Made by a program: the position numbers and the translations under genes. From Desmospora activa DSM 45169 (GTDB lineage: Bacteria; Bacillota; Bacilli; Thermoactinomycetales; DSM-45169): 64,000 bases of DNA. The notes beneath the pieces were generated by a model, which did not search any database, was not told the DNA's origin, and saw only the letters and a program-made list of their open reading frames with translations. The first letter of the stretch is position 1. The number at the start of each line of letters is the position of its first letter. Positions 8,065 to 16,431 of this stretch are shown here, one piece after another. The DNA lies in NCBI RefSeq assembly GCF_003046315.1, contig NZ_PZZP01000001.1:1302001-1366000 (forward strand). Direction: 5' to 3'.

Positions 8065-8158
8065 GGAGTTGCACGACTGAAATCAAGCGAGTAAAAGCCA
8101 TCAAACAGGATCTGCTTCGAGCCCTTAGGGACGGAGACAGAGGTGACTTGGCAACTCC
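8065..8158 (+). ncRNA. panB leader with a pan-motif-like stem-loop
   Basis: GGAGTTGC (8065-8072) pairs perfectly with GCAACTCC (8151-8158) and encloses a hairpin at 8111-8141. That hairpin pairs TCTG with CAGA, CTTCG with CGGAG and CCC with GGG, leaving two single bulged adenosines on the 3' side (8131 and 8137). A stem-loop with two conserved bulged A in the 5' leaders of panB, panC or panD is the description of the pan RNA motif, whose ligand has not been established. The assignment rests on hand folding. Confidence 0.5.
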
Positions 8159-8196
8159 AACGCCTTATGGTCCCGTTGTGGCTGTAGGCGTTTTTT
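8159..8196 (+). terminator. Terminator-like element between the panB leader RNA and panB
   Basis: AACGCCT and AGGCGTT pair around an interrupted inner stem and are followed by a run of six T. It ends 40 bases before the panB start and directly abuts the folded leader at 8065-8158, so it could serve as the expression platform of that RNA, or simply end birA transcripts. Confidence 0.5.
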
Positions 8197-8235
8197 GATG
8201 TACAGCCTCTGCCTCCCACACAAAAAGGAGGTTAA

Positions 8236-9108
8236 ATGATGACGACAACTAAACGGATGACGGTAACCACCTTGCGCCGCATGAAAGAGCAAAAGGAACC
8301 GATTGCGATGGTGACGGCTTATGACGCGCCTTCGGCTGTATTCGCTGAAGCCGGTGGAGCGGATGTTTTGCTGGTAGGGGATTCGGTGGGAATGGTTGTG
8401 TTGGGGTATGATTCAACCGTGCCTGTCACCATCGATGAGATGCTCCACCACACCAAAGCGGTGACCCGAAAATCACGCCGGGCATTGGTAGTGACGGACC
8501 TTCCCTTTTTAACTGCCCACCTCCAAAAAGAGGAGGTCTTAAAGGCAGCGGGACGCCTCTTACAAGAAGGAGGCGCCCAGGCGGTAAAAGTAGAGGGAGG
8601 CCATGCCGTTATTCCGGGAATTGAAGCATGTGTCGCCGCAGGCATCCCTGTGATGGGGCATATCGGGTTAACTCCGCAGTCGGTCAATCAACTAGGCGGT
8701 TATCGTATTCAGGGAAAAAATATAAAGGAAGCCCGACGCTTGCTGGAAGAAGCGCAAGCGTTGGAAGCGGCGGGTGTGTTTGCACTAGTGCTGGAGTGTG
8801 TACCGGAAGAATTGGCCATCCGGATCAGCCGCGAGTTGACCATCCCTACGATTGGCATCGGTGCCGGGCGCGGGTGTGACGGTCAAGTGCTCGTCTATCA
8901 CGATTTGTTGGGTTATGGGGATGGTCGCGTTCCTTCCTTTGTTAAACAATACGCTTCTATAGGAGAAGCAGCCCGTACGGGTATCGGTTCGTATGTAAAG
9001 GATGTGAAAGCCGGACACTTTCCGACGGAGAAGCATACGTTCCGAATGGATGCCGCTGTAGCGGAAGGGTTGTATGGAGGGAAAGCATTCGATGGAAGTG
9101 ATATCTAA
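8236..9108 (+). CDS. panB: 3-methyl-2-oxobutanoate hydroxymethyltransferase
   Basis: This 290-residue TIM-barrel enzyme transfers a hydroxymethyl group from methylenetetrahydrofolate to ketoisovalerate, giving ketopantoate. The motifs TAYDAPSA (27-34), LLVGDSVGMV and VKVEGG are all present, and the length is a little above the family norm. ATG 8236 follows AAAAAGGAGG. It overlaps panC by 17 bp and is the first gene of panBCD, probably controlled through the structured leader upstream. The panE reductase step is not encoded here. Confidence 0.95.
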   Translation: MMTTTKRMTVTTLRRMKEQKEPIAMVTAYDAPSAVFAEAGGADVLLVGDSVGMVVLGYDSTVPVTIDEMLHHTKAVTRKSRRALVVTDLPFLTAHLQKEEVLKAAGRLLQEGGAQAVKVEGGHAVIPGIEACVAAGIPVMGHIGLTPQSVNQLGGYRIQGKNIKEARRLLEEAQALEAAGVFALVLECVPEELAIRISRELTIPTIGIGAGRGCDGQVLVYHDLLGYGDGRVPSFVKQYASIGEAARTGIGSYVKDVKAGHFPTEKHTFRMDAAVAEGLYGGKAFDGSDI

Positions 9109-9943
9109 ACAAAAACAGTTGCGACAACGCCGCTCGGAGGCGTTGCAACCGGTCGGTTTGGTGCCGACGATGGGTTATCTGCATGAAGGGCATCTCAGTT
9201 TGATTCGCCGTGCCCGCCAGGAATGTAAAACTGTGGTGGTATCAATCTATGTCAATCCGCTACAGTTCGGCCCCAACGAAGACTTTGAGCATTATCCCCG
9301 CGATTTGGAAAGGGACCTTTCATTGGCGCAAGAAGCGGGAGCGGACTGGGTGTTTGCACCCACGCCAGAAGAGATGTTACCCCGTCCACTGGTGACTCAA
9401 GTAATGGTAAATGAGTTGACCGACCGCCTTTGTGGGGCTTCCCGCCCGGGGCATTTTGATGGGGTGGCAACGGTGGTGACGCAGCTGTTTAACCTAATTC
9501 AGCCGGATCGCGCTTACTTTGGCTTAAAAGATGCACAGCAAGTGGCGGTGATCCAACGCATGGTGGAAGATTTGCATATGCCGGTAATCATTGTGCCTTG
9601 TCCCACCTTGCGCGAACCGGACGGTTTGGCGATGAGCTCACGCAATGTGTATCTCTCTCCAACGGAACGCCAGCGTGCCTTGATCCTCAATCGTGCGCTA
9701 CAGGAAGCGACTAAGCGTTGGGAAGCGGGGGAGTGGGAAAAAGGAGAGGAAGCCGCCGCCTATCTGGCGGATATGATCACATCAGAAGCGGGTGTGACGT
9801 TGGATTATGCGGAAGTGTTAACTTATCCCGATCTGGAACCGGTCGAATCCTTCGACCAAAGCAAAGCCGTTCTGGCGGCAGTAGCCGCCCGTGTCGGTTC
9901 CACCCGTCTAATCGATAATCGGATTTGGCAGAGAGAGGAGTGA
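9092..9943 (+). CDS. panC: Pantothenate synthetase
   Basis: This 283-residue ATP-dependent ligase joins pantoate and beta-alanine. The nucleotidyl-transfer motifs are visible: [14 protein letters not shown] (HEGH at 31-34, the HIGH-like motif) and MSSRNVYLS (KMSKS-like). ATG 9092 is chosen because GGAGG lies 11-15 bases upstream inside the panB end; the earlier ATG at 9074 would place the ribosome site inside the coding sequence. It overlaps panB and is followed immediately by panD, so the three are one translation-coupled operon. Confidence 0.95.
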   Translation: MEVISKQKQLRQRRSEALQPVGLVPTMGYLHEGHLSLIRRARQECKTVVVSIYVNPLQFGPNEDFEHYPRDLERDLSLAQEAGADWVFAPTPEEMLPRPLVTQVMVNELTDRLCGASRPGHFDGVATVVTQLFNLIQPDRAYFGLKDAQQVAVIQRMVEDLHMPVIIVPCPTLREPDGLAMSSRNVYLSPTERQRALILNRALQEATKRWEAGEWEKGEEAAAYLADMITSEAGVTLDYAEVLTYPDLEPVESFDQSKAVLAAVAARVGSTRLIDNRIWQREE

Positions 9944-9948
9944 ACGTG

Positions 9949-10332
9949 ATGTTGCGCAATATGATGAAGTCCAAAATTCATCGGGCCACCGTAACCGAAG
10001 CCAACCTCAACTATGTCGGTAGTGTCACCATTGATGAGGCGCTGATGGAACAAGTCAATATCTGGCCCAATGAAAAGGTGCAAATCGTTAACAACAACAA
10101 CGGTGCCCGCCTTGAAACCTATGTCATCCCCGGCCCCCGTGGCAGCGGTACCATTTGCCTCAACGGCGCTGCCGCCCGCCTGGTCCAACCTGGAGACACC
10201 GTCATCATTATTGCTTATGCTTGGCTGGAGGAAGAAGAAGCCCGTAATCATGTCCCCAAAGTGGCCATCATGGGTGAAAACAATCAGGTGAAAGAGTTGG
10301 TTGGGGCGGAAGTACACGGGACAATTGTTTGA
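9949..10332 (+). CDS. panD: Aspartate 1-decarboxylase (pyruvoyl proenzyme)
   Basis: This 127-residue proenzyme makes beta-alanine for pantothenate. It self-cleaves between Gly24 and Ser25 (context NYVGS) to generate the pyruvoyl cofactor. Counting from ATG 9949 places the cleavage pair at exactly 24/25, which supports this start; GAGAGGAG lies about 9 bases upstream. Lys9, Arg54-region and NGAAARL segments typical of PanD are present. An intrinsic terminator at 10384-10415 closes the operon. Confidence 0.95.
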   Translation: MLRNMMKSKIHRATVTEANLNYVGSVTIDEALMEQVNIWPNEKVQIVNNNNGARLETYVIPGPRGSGTICLNGAAARLVQPGDTVIIIAYAWLEEEEARNHVPKVAIMGENNQVKELVGAEVHGTIV

Positions 10333-10383
10333 TACTAATTCAAATCAGTTTGCAATACAAACCTAGAATGAAGAATTAAACAT

Positions 10384-10415
10384 GAGAACCGATTATTTTC
10401 GGTTCTCTTTTTTTT
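10384..10415 (+). terminator. Terminator after panBCD
   Basis: GAGAACCGA and TCGGTTCTC form a perfect 9-bp stem with a 6-base loop, followed by eight T. Confidence 0.85.
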
Positions 10416-10530
10416 ACAGGGAACACAGGAACTAATGTTGAAGTCTCAATATATTTTACGATAGTATGGGGAAACTTTTGTCACGTCCTCAACTGGATAA
10501 GCGGACTTATATCTATCTTGGAGGAATATC

Positions 10531-11358
10531 ATGTGGAGCTCAAAATGGCAACAACGGGATCAAAAATTACCGCAAAAGCGAGAATCTCTGAGAAAGCGAA
10601 TTGAAGCTGATCTTTTGTCGGACGAAAACATATGCGGTATTTTTTATGGAGGATCACTCGGGGAGGGAAATCCTGATCGTTACTCCGACATTGATCTTCG
10701 CATCGTAGTAAAAGAAAATAAGTCCAGATATATCGCTAGCAAGCATAAAAGGGCGAAACGCTGGGGGCAAGTGTTATTTTTTGAGGATCCGGGGGAAGGA
10801 TTGCCCTATACGGTTGCGCACTATGACGACTTTATCAAGGTGGACGTGTTTTATTATATCCCGGCCGATCTAACTCCTTCGGTATGGCTGCAAGCGATTC
10901 ATATCGTAAAAGATGAATCAGGCCTGCTCCAGGAAATCCGGGAACAATCCCAAAAGCTCGTGTATAAACCAACAAATGAGGAAATCGCATTATGGCGTAG
11001 AAAGTTTGTCTCGTTTGCTCATGAAGTATACCGTCGAACAATGAGAGGGGAGCTGTATTACGCCTTAAAGGGCATCGACGAATTACGTTGGTTGATTACA
11101 AAGGGCTGGTATATGGAGATGGGTAAGGTACCGAATGCCCCAACGGATTGGGCAAAAATTGAAGGAGACCGTAGTCCATTATCCTATGAACAGCAACAAT
11201 CCCTATGCAACTGGACCGCCTATCGCCATCCACAATCAATTGAACAGGTAACGGCTGAACTTTGTGACGTGTTTATTGATTTAAATGAATCACTGAGTAA
11301 GCAATACAATATCCCCTCAGAAAAGGCATTGTTATTGCGCGCATTGGCTAACATATGA
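10531..11358 (+). CDS. Nucleotidyltransferase-domain protein (aminoglycoside/lincosamide-type fold)
   Basis: This 275-residue protein has the polymerase-beta nucleotidyltransferase signature GGSLGEG (40-46), followed by YSDIDL with Asp53 and Asp55 and a third acidic residue in KVDVFYY (Asp105). That is the active-site pattern of AadS/AAD(6)-like enzymes, which adenylylate small molecules. The C-terminal half is helical, as in that group. The start ATG follows GGAGGA. It stands alone after the panD terminator. The substrate is not predictable, and drug resistance should not be assumed from the fold. Confidence 0.75.
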   Translation: MWSSKWQQRDQKLPQKRESLRKRIEADLLSDENICGIFYGGSLGEGNPDRYSDIDLRIVVKENKSRYIASKHKRAKRWGQVLFFEDPGEGLPYTVAHYDDFIKVDVFYYIPADLTPSVWLQAIHIVKDESGLLQEIREQSQKLVYKPTNEEIALWRRKFVSFAHEVYRRTMRGELYYALKGIDELRWLITKGWYMEMGKVPNAPTDWAKIEGDRSPLSYEQQQSLCNWTAYRHPQSIEQVTAELCDVFIDLNESLSKQYNIPSEKALLLRALANI

Positions 11359-11443
11359 TGTTTTTGGGTGCGGTCACCGCAAATACAAATTCAGCCGATC
11401 TAGAGAGCCATACACGCCTGTCGTTCTCCAATAGATCCGGTTA

Positions 11444-11486
11444 TTGAATTATTATTTCACTAGTGTTATATTTTATATATGAAATA
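11444..11486 (+). promoter_or_regulatory. Promoter and inverted repeat before the PadR gene
   Basis: TTGAAT (11444-11449), 17 bp, TATATT (11467-11472) is a good vegetative promoter. TATTTCA (11453-11459) and TGAAATA (11480-11486) form an inverted repeat that spans the -10 region, a plausible PadR operator. Confidence 0.45.
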
Positions 11487-11507
11487 CTAAAGATTAGGAG
11501 TCTGTCT

Positions 11508-12080
11508 ATGCACCCAATTTCAAATGTCGAATTTATGCTGCTGCAAATGATCGCGGAATGTCGTCAAGCTTCGGGGTACGATATCAAGAAGTTAGTCGCT
11601 CAGCGAGGCTATTGGGAATGGGCGAATATCGGCACGACTTCGATCTACGCAGGACTGAAGAAACTGAGCAATAAAGGATGGATCGCATCTGAGGAATCCG
11701 ACGGAAAATCCGGAAAGGGACCAATGCCGACCCGCTTTGCCCTCACCAAAGCCGGTATGGCCAAGCTGAGAAATGAAATCTTTGACAGTCTGTCGTCAAC
11801 ACGGGAGCGCGACAACCGCTTCGATCTCGGCTTGGCCGCTTTGCCTCTTATTGAGAAGGACAAGGCCATAGTTGCTTTGCGGAAACGGTTGGATTTTCTT
11901 CGAGAGGCTTCAAAAAAGATAAGACAGAAGTACGAATCGCAAGGTGGCGTTCGATTGCCGCTGAACGTAAGAGCGCTGTTCTTGCATCCAGTAAGCCTGA
12001 TTGAATGTGAACTAGAGTTCGTTTCCTGTTTAATTAAAGAATTGCTGGGGGAGACAAGGGAAAATGGCCAAAATGATTGA
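11508..12080 (+). CDS. PadR-family transcriptional regulator
   Basis: This 190-residue protein has the PadR winged helix at residues 5-90 (FMLLQMIAECRQASGYDIKKL, TTSIYAGLKKLSNKGWI, TRFALTKAGMAKL) and a C-terminal helical dimerisation region. ATG 11508 follows TTAGGAG by 7 bases; the frame opens earlier in the promoter. Its end overlaps the next gene by 17 bp, so the pair is co-translated. PadR regulators usually repress linked genes and respond to small molecules, so the BtrH-like protein downstream is the obvious target. Confidence 0.82.
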   Translation: MHPISNVEFMLLQMIAECRQASGYDIKKLVAQRGYWEWANIGTTSIYAGLKKLSNKGWIASEESDGKSGKGPMPTRFALTKAGMAKLRNEIFDSLSSTRERDNRFDLGLAALPLIEKDKAIVALRKRLDFLREASKKIRQKYESQGGVRLPLNVRALFLHPVSLIECELEFVSCLIKELLGETRENGQND

Positions 12081-13044
12081 AGGTTTTGTTCCTTACCAAG
12101 GCAAACATTGCGAAACGACAGCCATGGGCAATTTACTGCAATTTGCGGGGGGACAGCTGTCGGAGCCGATGCTGTTCGGACTCGGGCAAGGGCTCGGATT
12201 CATTTATTGGGACTCAAAGAGAACGGACTTTCCGTTCATCGGAGGAAGGGTAAAACCAGATGAACTGACAGCCAACCTCGCCAATAGGCTTGAATTGACC
12301 GTTAAAATTCAAGAAACGTCGTCCGTCAACAAAGCGTGGCAGAACGTACGGAGTTGCATCGATCGCGGACTTCCGGTCGGGCTAAAATTGGATTCCTATT
12401 ACTTGGACTATTTCACGAACAACGTGCACTTTGCCGGTCACTATGCGGTCCTATACGGCGTGGATGACGAATACGCCTACATGGCGGACACCAAACAACA
12501 GGGCGGACTGGTGAAGACGCGTTTGACAAGCTTGACCGCGGCCAGAAACGCAAAGGGGCCGATGAGTTCCCGGAATCGTTCTTTTACGCTTGAGCCGATC
12601 GACGCCTTGCCGCCACTCGCTCCCGCTATACGCGCATCCTTGACCAAAAATGCGCATGACTATTTGCACCCGCCCATTCGCAATATCGGAAATAAAGGCA
12701 TTGTCAAAATGAGCGATGAAATTCTGAAGTGGCCTTCCCGCAGCAACAATATCGAGCATGATCTGTGCCTGGCTGCATTGCTGATGGAACGCGCGGGAAC
12801 CGGCGGCGCTTTGTTTCGAAATCTGTATCGGGATTTCCTAAAAGAATGCGTCGATCAGTTAGAAGACCCGAATATCGAACAAGCCCACCGTTTGTTTACG
12901 GCAATCGCCCCAATGTGGGTCAATGTCTCGGCTTTGATCGACCATGCGGGAAGAACGGGTAGCCACCAGGATTTACAGCAGGCGTCCAAACTTTTGCTCG
13001 AGATTGCGGATAAAGAACGCGCAGCGATGGAGTTATTGTTGTGA
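12064..13044 (+). CDS. BtrH-like protein (BtrH N-terminal domain plus DUF4872-type C-terminus)
   Basis: This 326-residue protein opens with a motif like the butirosin protein BtrH: GKHCETTAMGNLL, then LSEPMLFGLGQGLGF. BtrH moves an acyl chain from a carrier protein to an aminoglycoside amine. The N-terminal half looks like a papain/C39-type fold with a possible triad of Cys16, His126 (HFAGHYAVLYG) and Asp142 (MADT). The C-terminal third is helical. No carrier protein or aminoglycoside genes are nearby, so it is either a general amide-bond enzyme or a peptidase-like protein of unknown substrate. It overlaps the PadR gene by 17 bp. Confidence 0.65.
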   Translation: MAKMIEGFVPYQGKHCETTAMGNLLQFAGGQLSEPMLFGLGQGLGFIYWDSKRTDFPFIGGRVKPDELTANLANRLELTVKIQETSSVNKAWQNVRSCIDRGLPVGLKLDSYYLDYFTNNVHFAGHYAVLYGVDDEYAYMADTKQQGGLVKTRLTSLTAARNAKGPMSSRNRSFTLEPIDALPPLAPAIRASLTKNAHDYLHPPIRNIGNKGIVKMSDEILKWPSRSNNIEHDLCLAALLMERAGTGGALFRNLYRDFLKECVDQLEDPNIEQAHRLFTAIAPMWVNVSALIDHAGRTGSHQDLQQASKLLLEIADKERAAMELLL

Positions 13045-13416
13045 TGGCCGAATCACTGCGCCATTGATAGGCGAGCATAATATTTTTCATGCCCAATATA
13101 AGATCCTGTTACTCGGCCCAACATTTGGCCCACTTTAATGAGCGGCGCCGATAGTCCCCCTGCATGAAGATCATGATCGCCGCTATCCTTCTCAGGGTGG
13201 GGTCCCGCCAGCAATTCGGAAATTTTGTACGCTAACAGAATTTTGAACTAAAAAAGTCGTATTCCTGTACGCTAAGGCAAGGCATCGACTTGTAAATATG
13301 GCTTGTTAAACTCTAGCCTCCGTTAGTTGAATGAGAACACAATTTGTGATTTATTAAGAAGGGTAGGAGTTAGTGGGTCTGAACGATTTTCACACAAGGC
13401 TTATCGGAGGACGTTT
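13045..13416. other. Gene-free stretch before the MerR gene
   Basis: No coding frame is convincing here. It holds TGTACGCTAA twice (about 13227 and 13272) and a loose GCGGCG/CGCCGC dyad. Base composition drops toward AT across the interval, marking the edge of the AT-rich MerR/GNAT pair. Confidence 0.4.
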
Positions 13417-14226
13417 ATGGTTAATAAAAAATACTTTTCAATTGGAGAAGTTTCTAAATTAAAGAATATTACGATAAAAGCCTTACGTTATTATCATAAG
13501 ATGGGCTTATTAATCCCTGCATACATTAATCCCGATAATGGTTATCGTTATTATACAATTAACCAATTCATCTATTTAGATATAATAAAAATCTGTAAAC
13601 AAAGTAATGTTAGTGTTAAAGAAATTAAAGCCTTATTTGCTAAAGCCGATACTAATTACCTTAAACTATATTTAGAGCAGAAAAAAGAAGAAATTCATAA
13701 AGAAATAAAGGAATTAGAACAACTGAATAAACGAATAAACATTTTAAAAACAGCTATCCAAACATCTGAGGATGAAATCGTGAAAACTGGATTTAATATC
13801 CAAAATTTTGAAAGTAGATATATTTTAAGTTCAGCTACACAAGAAGGGGAACTCAATGAAATTAAATCATTTGATAAATTAGATAAAAAATTAGACGAAT
13901 TTGCTATCCAAACTTTTCAATATGGATTAATTTATACATGTCATAATGATAAATGGAAAGTTAGTGATGTATTTCGTCTAATAACATCGCATGATTATAA
14001 ATTACTTAAAGATACCTTTAATGTATCAGAATTACCACAGGGAAAATATTTGACTGTTAATTGTACAAGAGATGCTGAAAGTGAGACATTTGAGTTAGTA
14101 AAAGAATATTTAGAGAAGAACAGTTTAATGTGTAATAAGATTTATTTGTTTTATTTAGTGACAGATGTTTTTAATCAATATAACCATTTCTCTCAATTCC
14201 AAATAAGTCTAAAGTCTACCCCATAG
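13417..14226 (+). CDS. MerR-family regulator with C-terminal effector-type domain
   Basis: This 269-residue protein has the MerR winged helix at residues 5-75 (FSIGEVSKLKNITIKALRYY then MGLLIPAYINPDNGYRYY), a coiled-coil linker (LEQKKEEIHKEIKELEQLNK), and a C-terminal region the size of a GyrI-like/BmrR effector domain. BmrR-type regulators sense lipophilic drugs. ATG 13417 follows ATCGGAGGAC. The gene is much richer in A and T than its surroundings and uses AAA, ATT and TTA codons heavily, which suggests recent transfer. The downstream convergent GNAT gene shares this bias. Confidence 0.82.
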   Translation: MVNKKYFSIGEVSKLKNITIKALRYYHKMGLLIPAYINPDNGYRYYTINQFIYLDIIKICKQSNVSVKEIKALFAKADTNYLKLYLEQKKEEIHKEIKELEQLNKRINILKTAIQTSEDEIVKTGFNIQNFESRYILSSATQEGELNEIKSFDKLDKKLDEFAIQTFQYGLIYTCHNDKWKVSDVFRLITSHDYKLLKDTFNVSELPQGKYLTVNCTRDAESETFELVKEYLEKNSLMCNKIYLFYLVTDVFNQYNHFSQFQISLKSTP

Positions 14227-14238
14227 ATGAGGTAGACT
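14213..14238. terminator. Hairpin between convergent MerR and GNAT genes
   Basis: AGTCTACC and GGTAGACT form an 8-bp stem with a 10-base loop just at the end of the MerR gene. No clear T-run follows, so efficiency is uncertain. Confidence 0.4.
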
Positions 14239-14248
14239 GACCTTCAAC

Positions 14249-14881
14249 TTAAAGTTTGTATTCGTAAATAAAATTTGTATTTTCAAGTTTTCCGTCAGGT
14301 AGATTAAATACAGTTACTTCTTCATCAAGACGAATAAATCTGTTATGGTCATAGAATCCATAGCTACTCATTGTGTCAGTATATACATAAATTTTATTTG
14401 CTTTTGTATTTCTTAGGTAAGAAATGAGCTCATTAAATAATTTCGTACCTATCTTTTTTCCTCTAGCCTCTTCAGAAACCGCGAAGAATTCTAAACAACC
14501 TTGAAACTCATTTTCTTTTCCTCTAATTAACTTGCTGTATGCTTCATTTGTTTTGCCGGTAAGTTCAACAAATACATTCCGTTCTATGTCATTTAGATTT
14601 AAAAGTTGTAGCAATTCTCTTGTATAATCATCTTGTAGCAATTTATAAGAGGTTTTTTCGCCAACTCTCGAACCAAATATTACACCAATAACTTTCCCAT
14701 CTAATGTAGCTACCCTTCCAAAAGTACTTTTGTTTAATATTGGACTTATGAACATCATTGTAACTGCTGCATTTATGATGTCCTCATCCTCAATAAAATC
14801 CTTTGCGTTCCAAGTATCTGTAATAATTGTTTTAATAGGTTTAATGTCACCTTTTCTTATGTCTCTAATATCTAAATTCAT
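14249..14881 (-). CDS. GNAT-family N-acetyltransferase
   Basis: This 210-residue protein carries a GNAT core. FFAVSEEARGKKIGTKLFNEL (about 132-152) is the acetyl-CoA pyrophosphate loop with RGKKIG at 140-145, and YVYTDTMSSYGFYDHNRFIRL is the typical C-terminal motif. GNAT enzymes acetylate amines; the substrate is unknown. The gene is AT-rich like the convergent MerR gene and has GAGGAGGAAGT before its ATG. The two may have arrived together. Confidence 0.82.
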   Translation of the reverse strand: MNLDIRDIRKGDIKPIKTIITDTWNAKDFIEDEDIINAAVTMMFISPILNKSTFGRVATLDGKVIGVIFGSRVGEKTSYKLLQDDYTRELLQLLNLNDIERNVFVELTGKTNEAYSKLIRGKENEFQGCLEFFAVSEEARGKKIGTKLFNELISYLRNTKANKIYVYTDTMSSYGFYDHNRFIRLDEEVTVFNLPDGKLENTNFIYEYKL

Positions 14882-15228
14882 TTTACTTCCTCCTCTTAAT
14901 TAATTAGCTTACAAGTTGAGTTTAATGTCTCCCCTATGAGGGAGAGTCAAGTATTTGTTGTAAACCTTTTTCTTCAACAAACTTGCCTCGATCGTTACAC
15001 AAGAAAAAATCTCCCCAACAGTTACTTATTCAGGGTTTGTATTTTTTACTGATGTTGCGTTATCCTGCACCTATAGTTTGAATGTATTCTCTCACAACAT
15101 ATCTCCGCCTTTGCGAGCCTCTCCAAAACAAAAGAATGATATCTTATTATTTATCGATCCGCTCATTCCCATTTTTTTGTGTCACATCACATGCGCCCAC
15201 ATATGTTGGTGGGGGGGCTGAAAAGGGA
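14882..15228. other. Intergenic stretch upstream of the sulfate operon
   Basis: I see no coding frame, repeat or terminator in this AT-rich interval. It runs from the GNAT start to the promoter of the sulfate transport operon. Confidence 0.4.
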
Positions 15229-15270
15229 TTGACAGCGGATAAGAAAACCGCTAAGATGTGATTTAATCAC
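15229..15270 (+). promoter_or_regulatory. Sulfate operon promoter with two dyads
   Basis: TTGACA (15229-15234), a 17-bp spacer and TAAGAT (15252-15257) form the promoter. The spacer begins with GCGG and ends with CCGC, part of an AGCGG/CCGCT dyad lying between the -35 and -10. A perfect 13-bp palindrome GTGATTTAATCAC (15258-15270) covers the expected start site. Either could be a repressor site for sulfur control. Confidence 0.55.
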
Positions 15271-15288
15271 GACTAAATAACTAAGGAT

Positions 15289-15366
15289 TATCGGTATTCG
15301 CCGACCGTTCCAACGGAGGCCCTCTTTACCCTTGTTTTGGCATGGGGAAAGGAGGGTCTTTCTTAA
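15289..15366 (+). ncRNA. Structured leader with terminator before the sulfate-binding protein gene
   Basis: The leader carries two small hairpins in series (TCGG/CCGA, then CCGT/ACGG), followed by a long stem between GGCCCTCTTTACCC and GGGGAAAGGAGGGTC with a short T-rich tail. The last stem looks like an intrinsic terminator about 30 bases before the gene. It does not match the S-box (SAM) conserved segments. It may be an attenuator of unknown type. Confidence 0.45.
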
Positions 15367-15396
15367 TATATTTCACTTTTAAAGGAGAGGTTGAAG

Positions 15397-16416
15397 TTGA
15401 ACAAGAGAAGGTACCGCCCCTTGCTGGCGATATTGGTGGGTTTGGTGGCGATGGTCGGATGCTCCGCTTCTCAAGGAGAGGGTGGGGCGACACAACTACT
15501 CAATGTCTCTTATGATCCGACGCGGGAGTTTTATCAAGAGTATAATCAGGCCTTTGCAAAGCACTGGCAAGCGGAAACCGGAGAGAAAGTTACATTCCGA
15601 CAGTCCCATGGAGGCTCCGGCAAGCAAGGGCGGGCGGTGATCGATGGATTGGATGCTGATGTGGTCACATTGGCCTTAGGTTATGATATTGACGCCATCC
15701 AGGAGGTAGGCAAAATCGAAGAAGGATGGCAAAATCGGCTGGAACACAACAGTTCTCCCTATACGTCTACTATTGTTTTCCTCGTGCGCAAAGGAAACCC
15801 CAAAGGGATTAAAGATTGGGATGATTTGCTTAAAGACGATGTTGAAGTAATCACGCCTAACCCAAAAACATCGGGGGGTGCCCGCTGGAACTATCTAGCC
15901 GCTTGGGCCTATGCATTGGAAAATAACAACGGGGATGAAAAGAAGGCCAAAGCATTTGTAAAAGAGCTGTATACCCATGTTCCTGTGTTGGATTCCGGTG
16001 CGCGAGGGTCTACCACAACCTTTGTGGAGCGGGGAATCGGAGATGTGTTGCTTGCCTGGGAAAACGAAGCGTTCTTAGCTTTGAACGAGCTGGACAAGGA
16101 TAAATTTGAAATCGTAGCGCCCTCGCTTAGCATCCTGACCGAACCACCCGTCGCAGTCGTCGATCAGGTGGTGGATAAAAAGGGAACGCGAAAAGTGGCA
16201 GAAGCATATCTGGAATACCTGTATTCCGAAGAAGGGCAAGAGTTGGCGGCAAAGCACTATTACCGTCCAATCAATCCTGATGTGCAGAAAAAATATGAAG
16301 ATCAATTTCCAGAGCTTAACTTGATTACGGTAGATGACACCTTTGGTGGTTGGCAAAAAGCTCAACAAACGCATTTTAGCGATGGTGGTATCTTCGATCA
16401 AATCTATTCCAAGTAG
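15397..16416 (+). CDS. sbp: Sulfate ABC transporter substrate-binding lipoprotein
   Basis: This 339-residue protein is a periplasmic-type sulfate or thiosulfate receptor. The signal ends in a lipobox, LVAMVGC, with Cys22 as the lipid site. The mature part has family motifs: [49 protein letters not shown] and [24 protein letters not shown] 15397 is preferred because GGAG lies 9 bases upstream; an in-frame TTG at 15391 lies almost on top of the ribosome site. It leads the four-gene sulfate import operon. Confidence 0.92.
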   Translation: MNKRRYRPLLAILVGLVAMVGCSASQGEGGATQLLNVSYDPTREFYQEYNQAFAKHWQAETGEKVTFRQSHGGSGKQGRAVIDGLDADVVTLALGYDIDAIQEVGKIEEGWQNRLEHNSSPYTSTIVFLVRKGNPKGIKDWDDLLKDDVEVITPNPKTSGGARWNYLAAWAYALENNNGDEKKAKAFVKELYTHVPVLDSGARGSTTTFVERGIGDVLLAWENEAFLALNELDKDKFEIVAPSLSILTEPPVAVVDQVVDKKGTRKVAEAYLEYLYSEEGQELAAKHYYRPINPDVQKKYEDQFPELNLITVDDTFGGWQKAQQTHFSDGGIFDQIYSK

Positions 16417-16431
16417 GGGAGCTGTCCCAAA

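Noticed and set aside
10531-11358. Aminoglycoside resistance gene
   Set aside because: The fold and aspartates are shared by many nucleotidyltransferases of unknown substrate; resistance cannot be concluded.
15271-15366. S-box (SAM) riboswitch before the sulfate operon
   Set aside because: The conserved S-box segments and kink-turn pattern are not present; only short hairpins and a terminator-like stem are seen.
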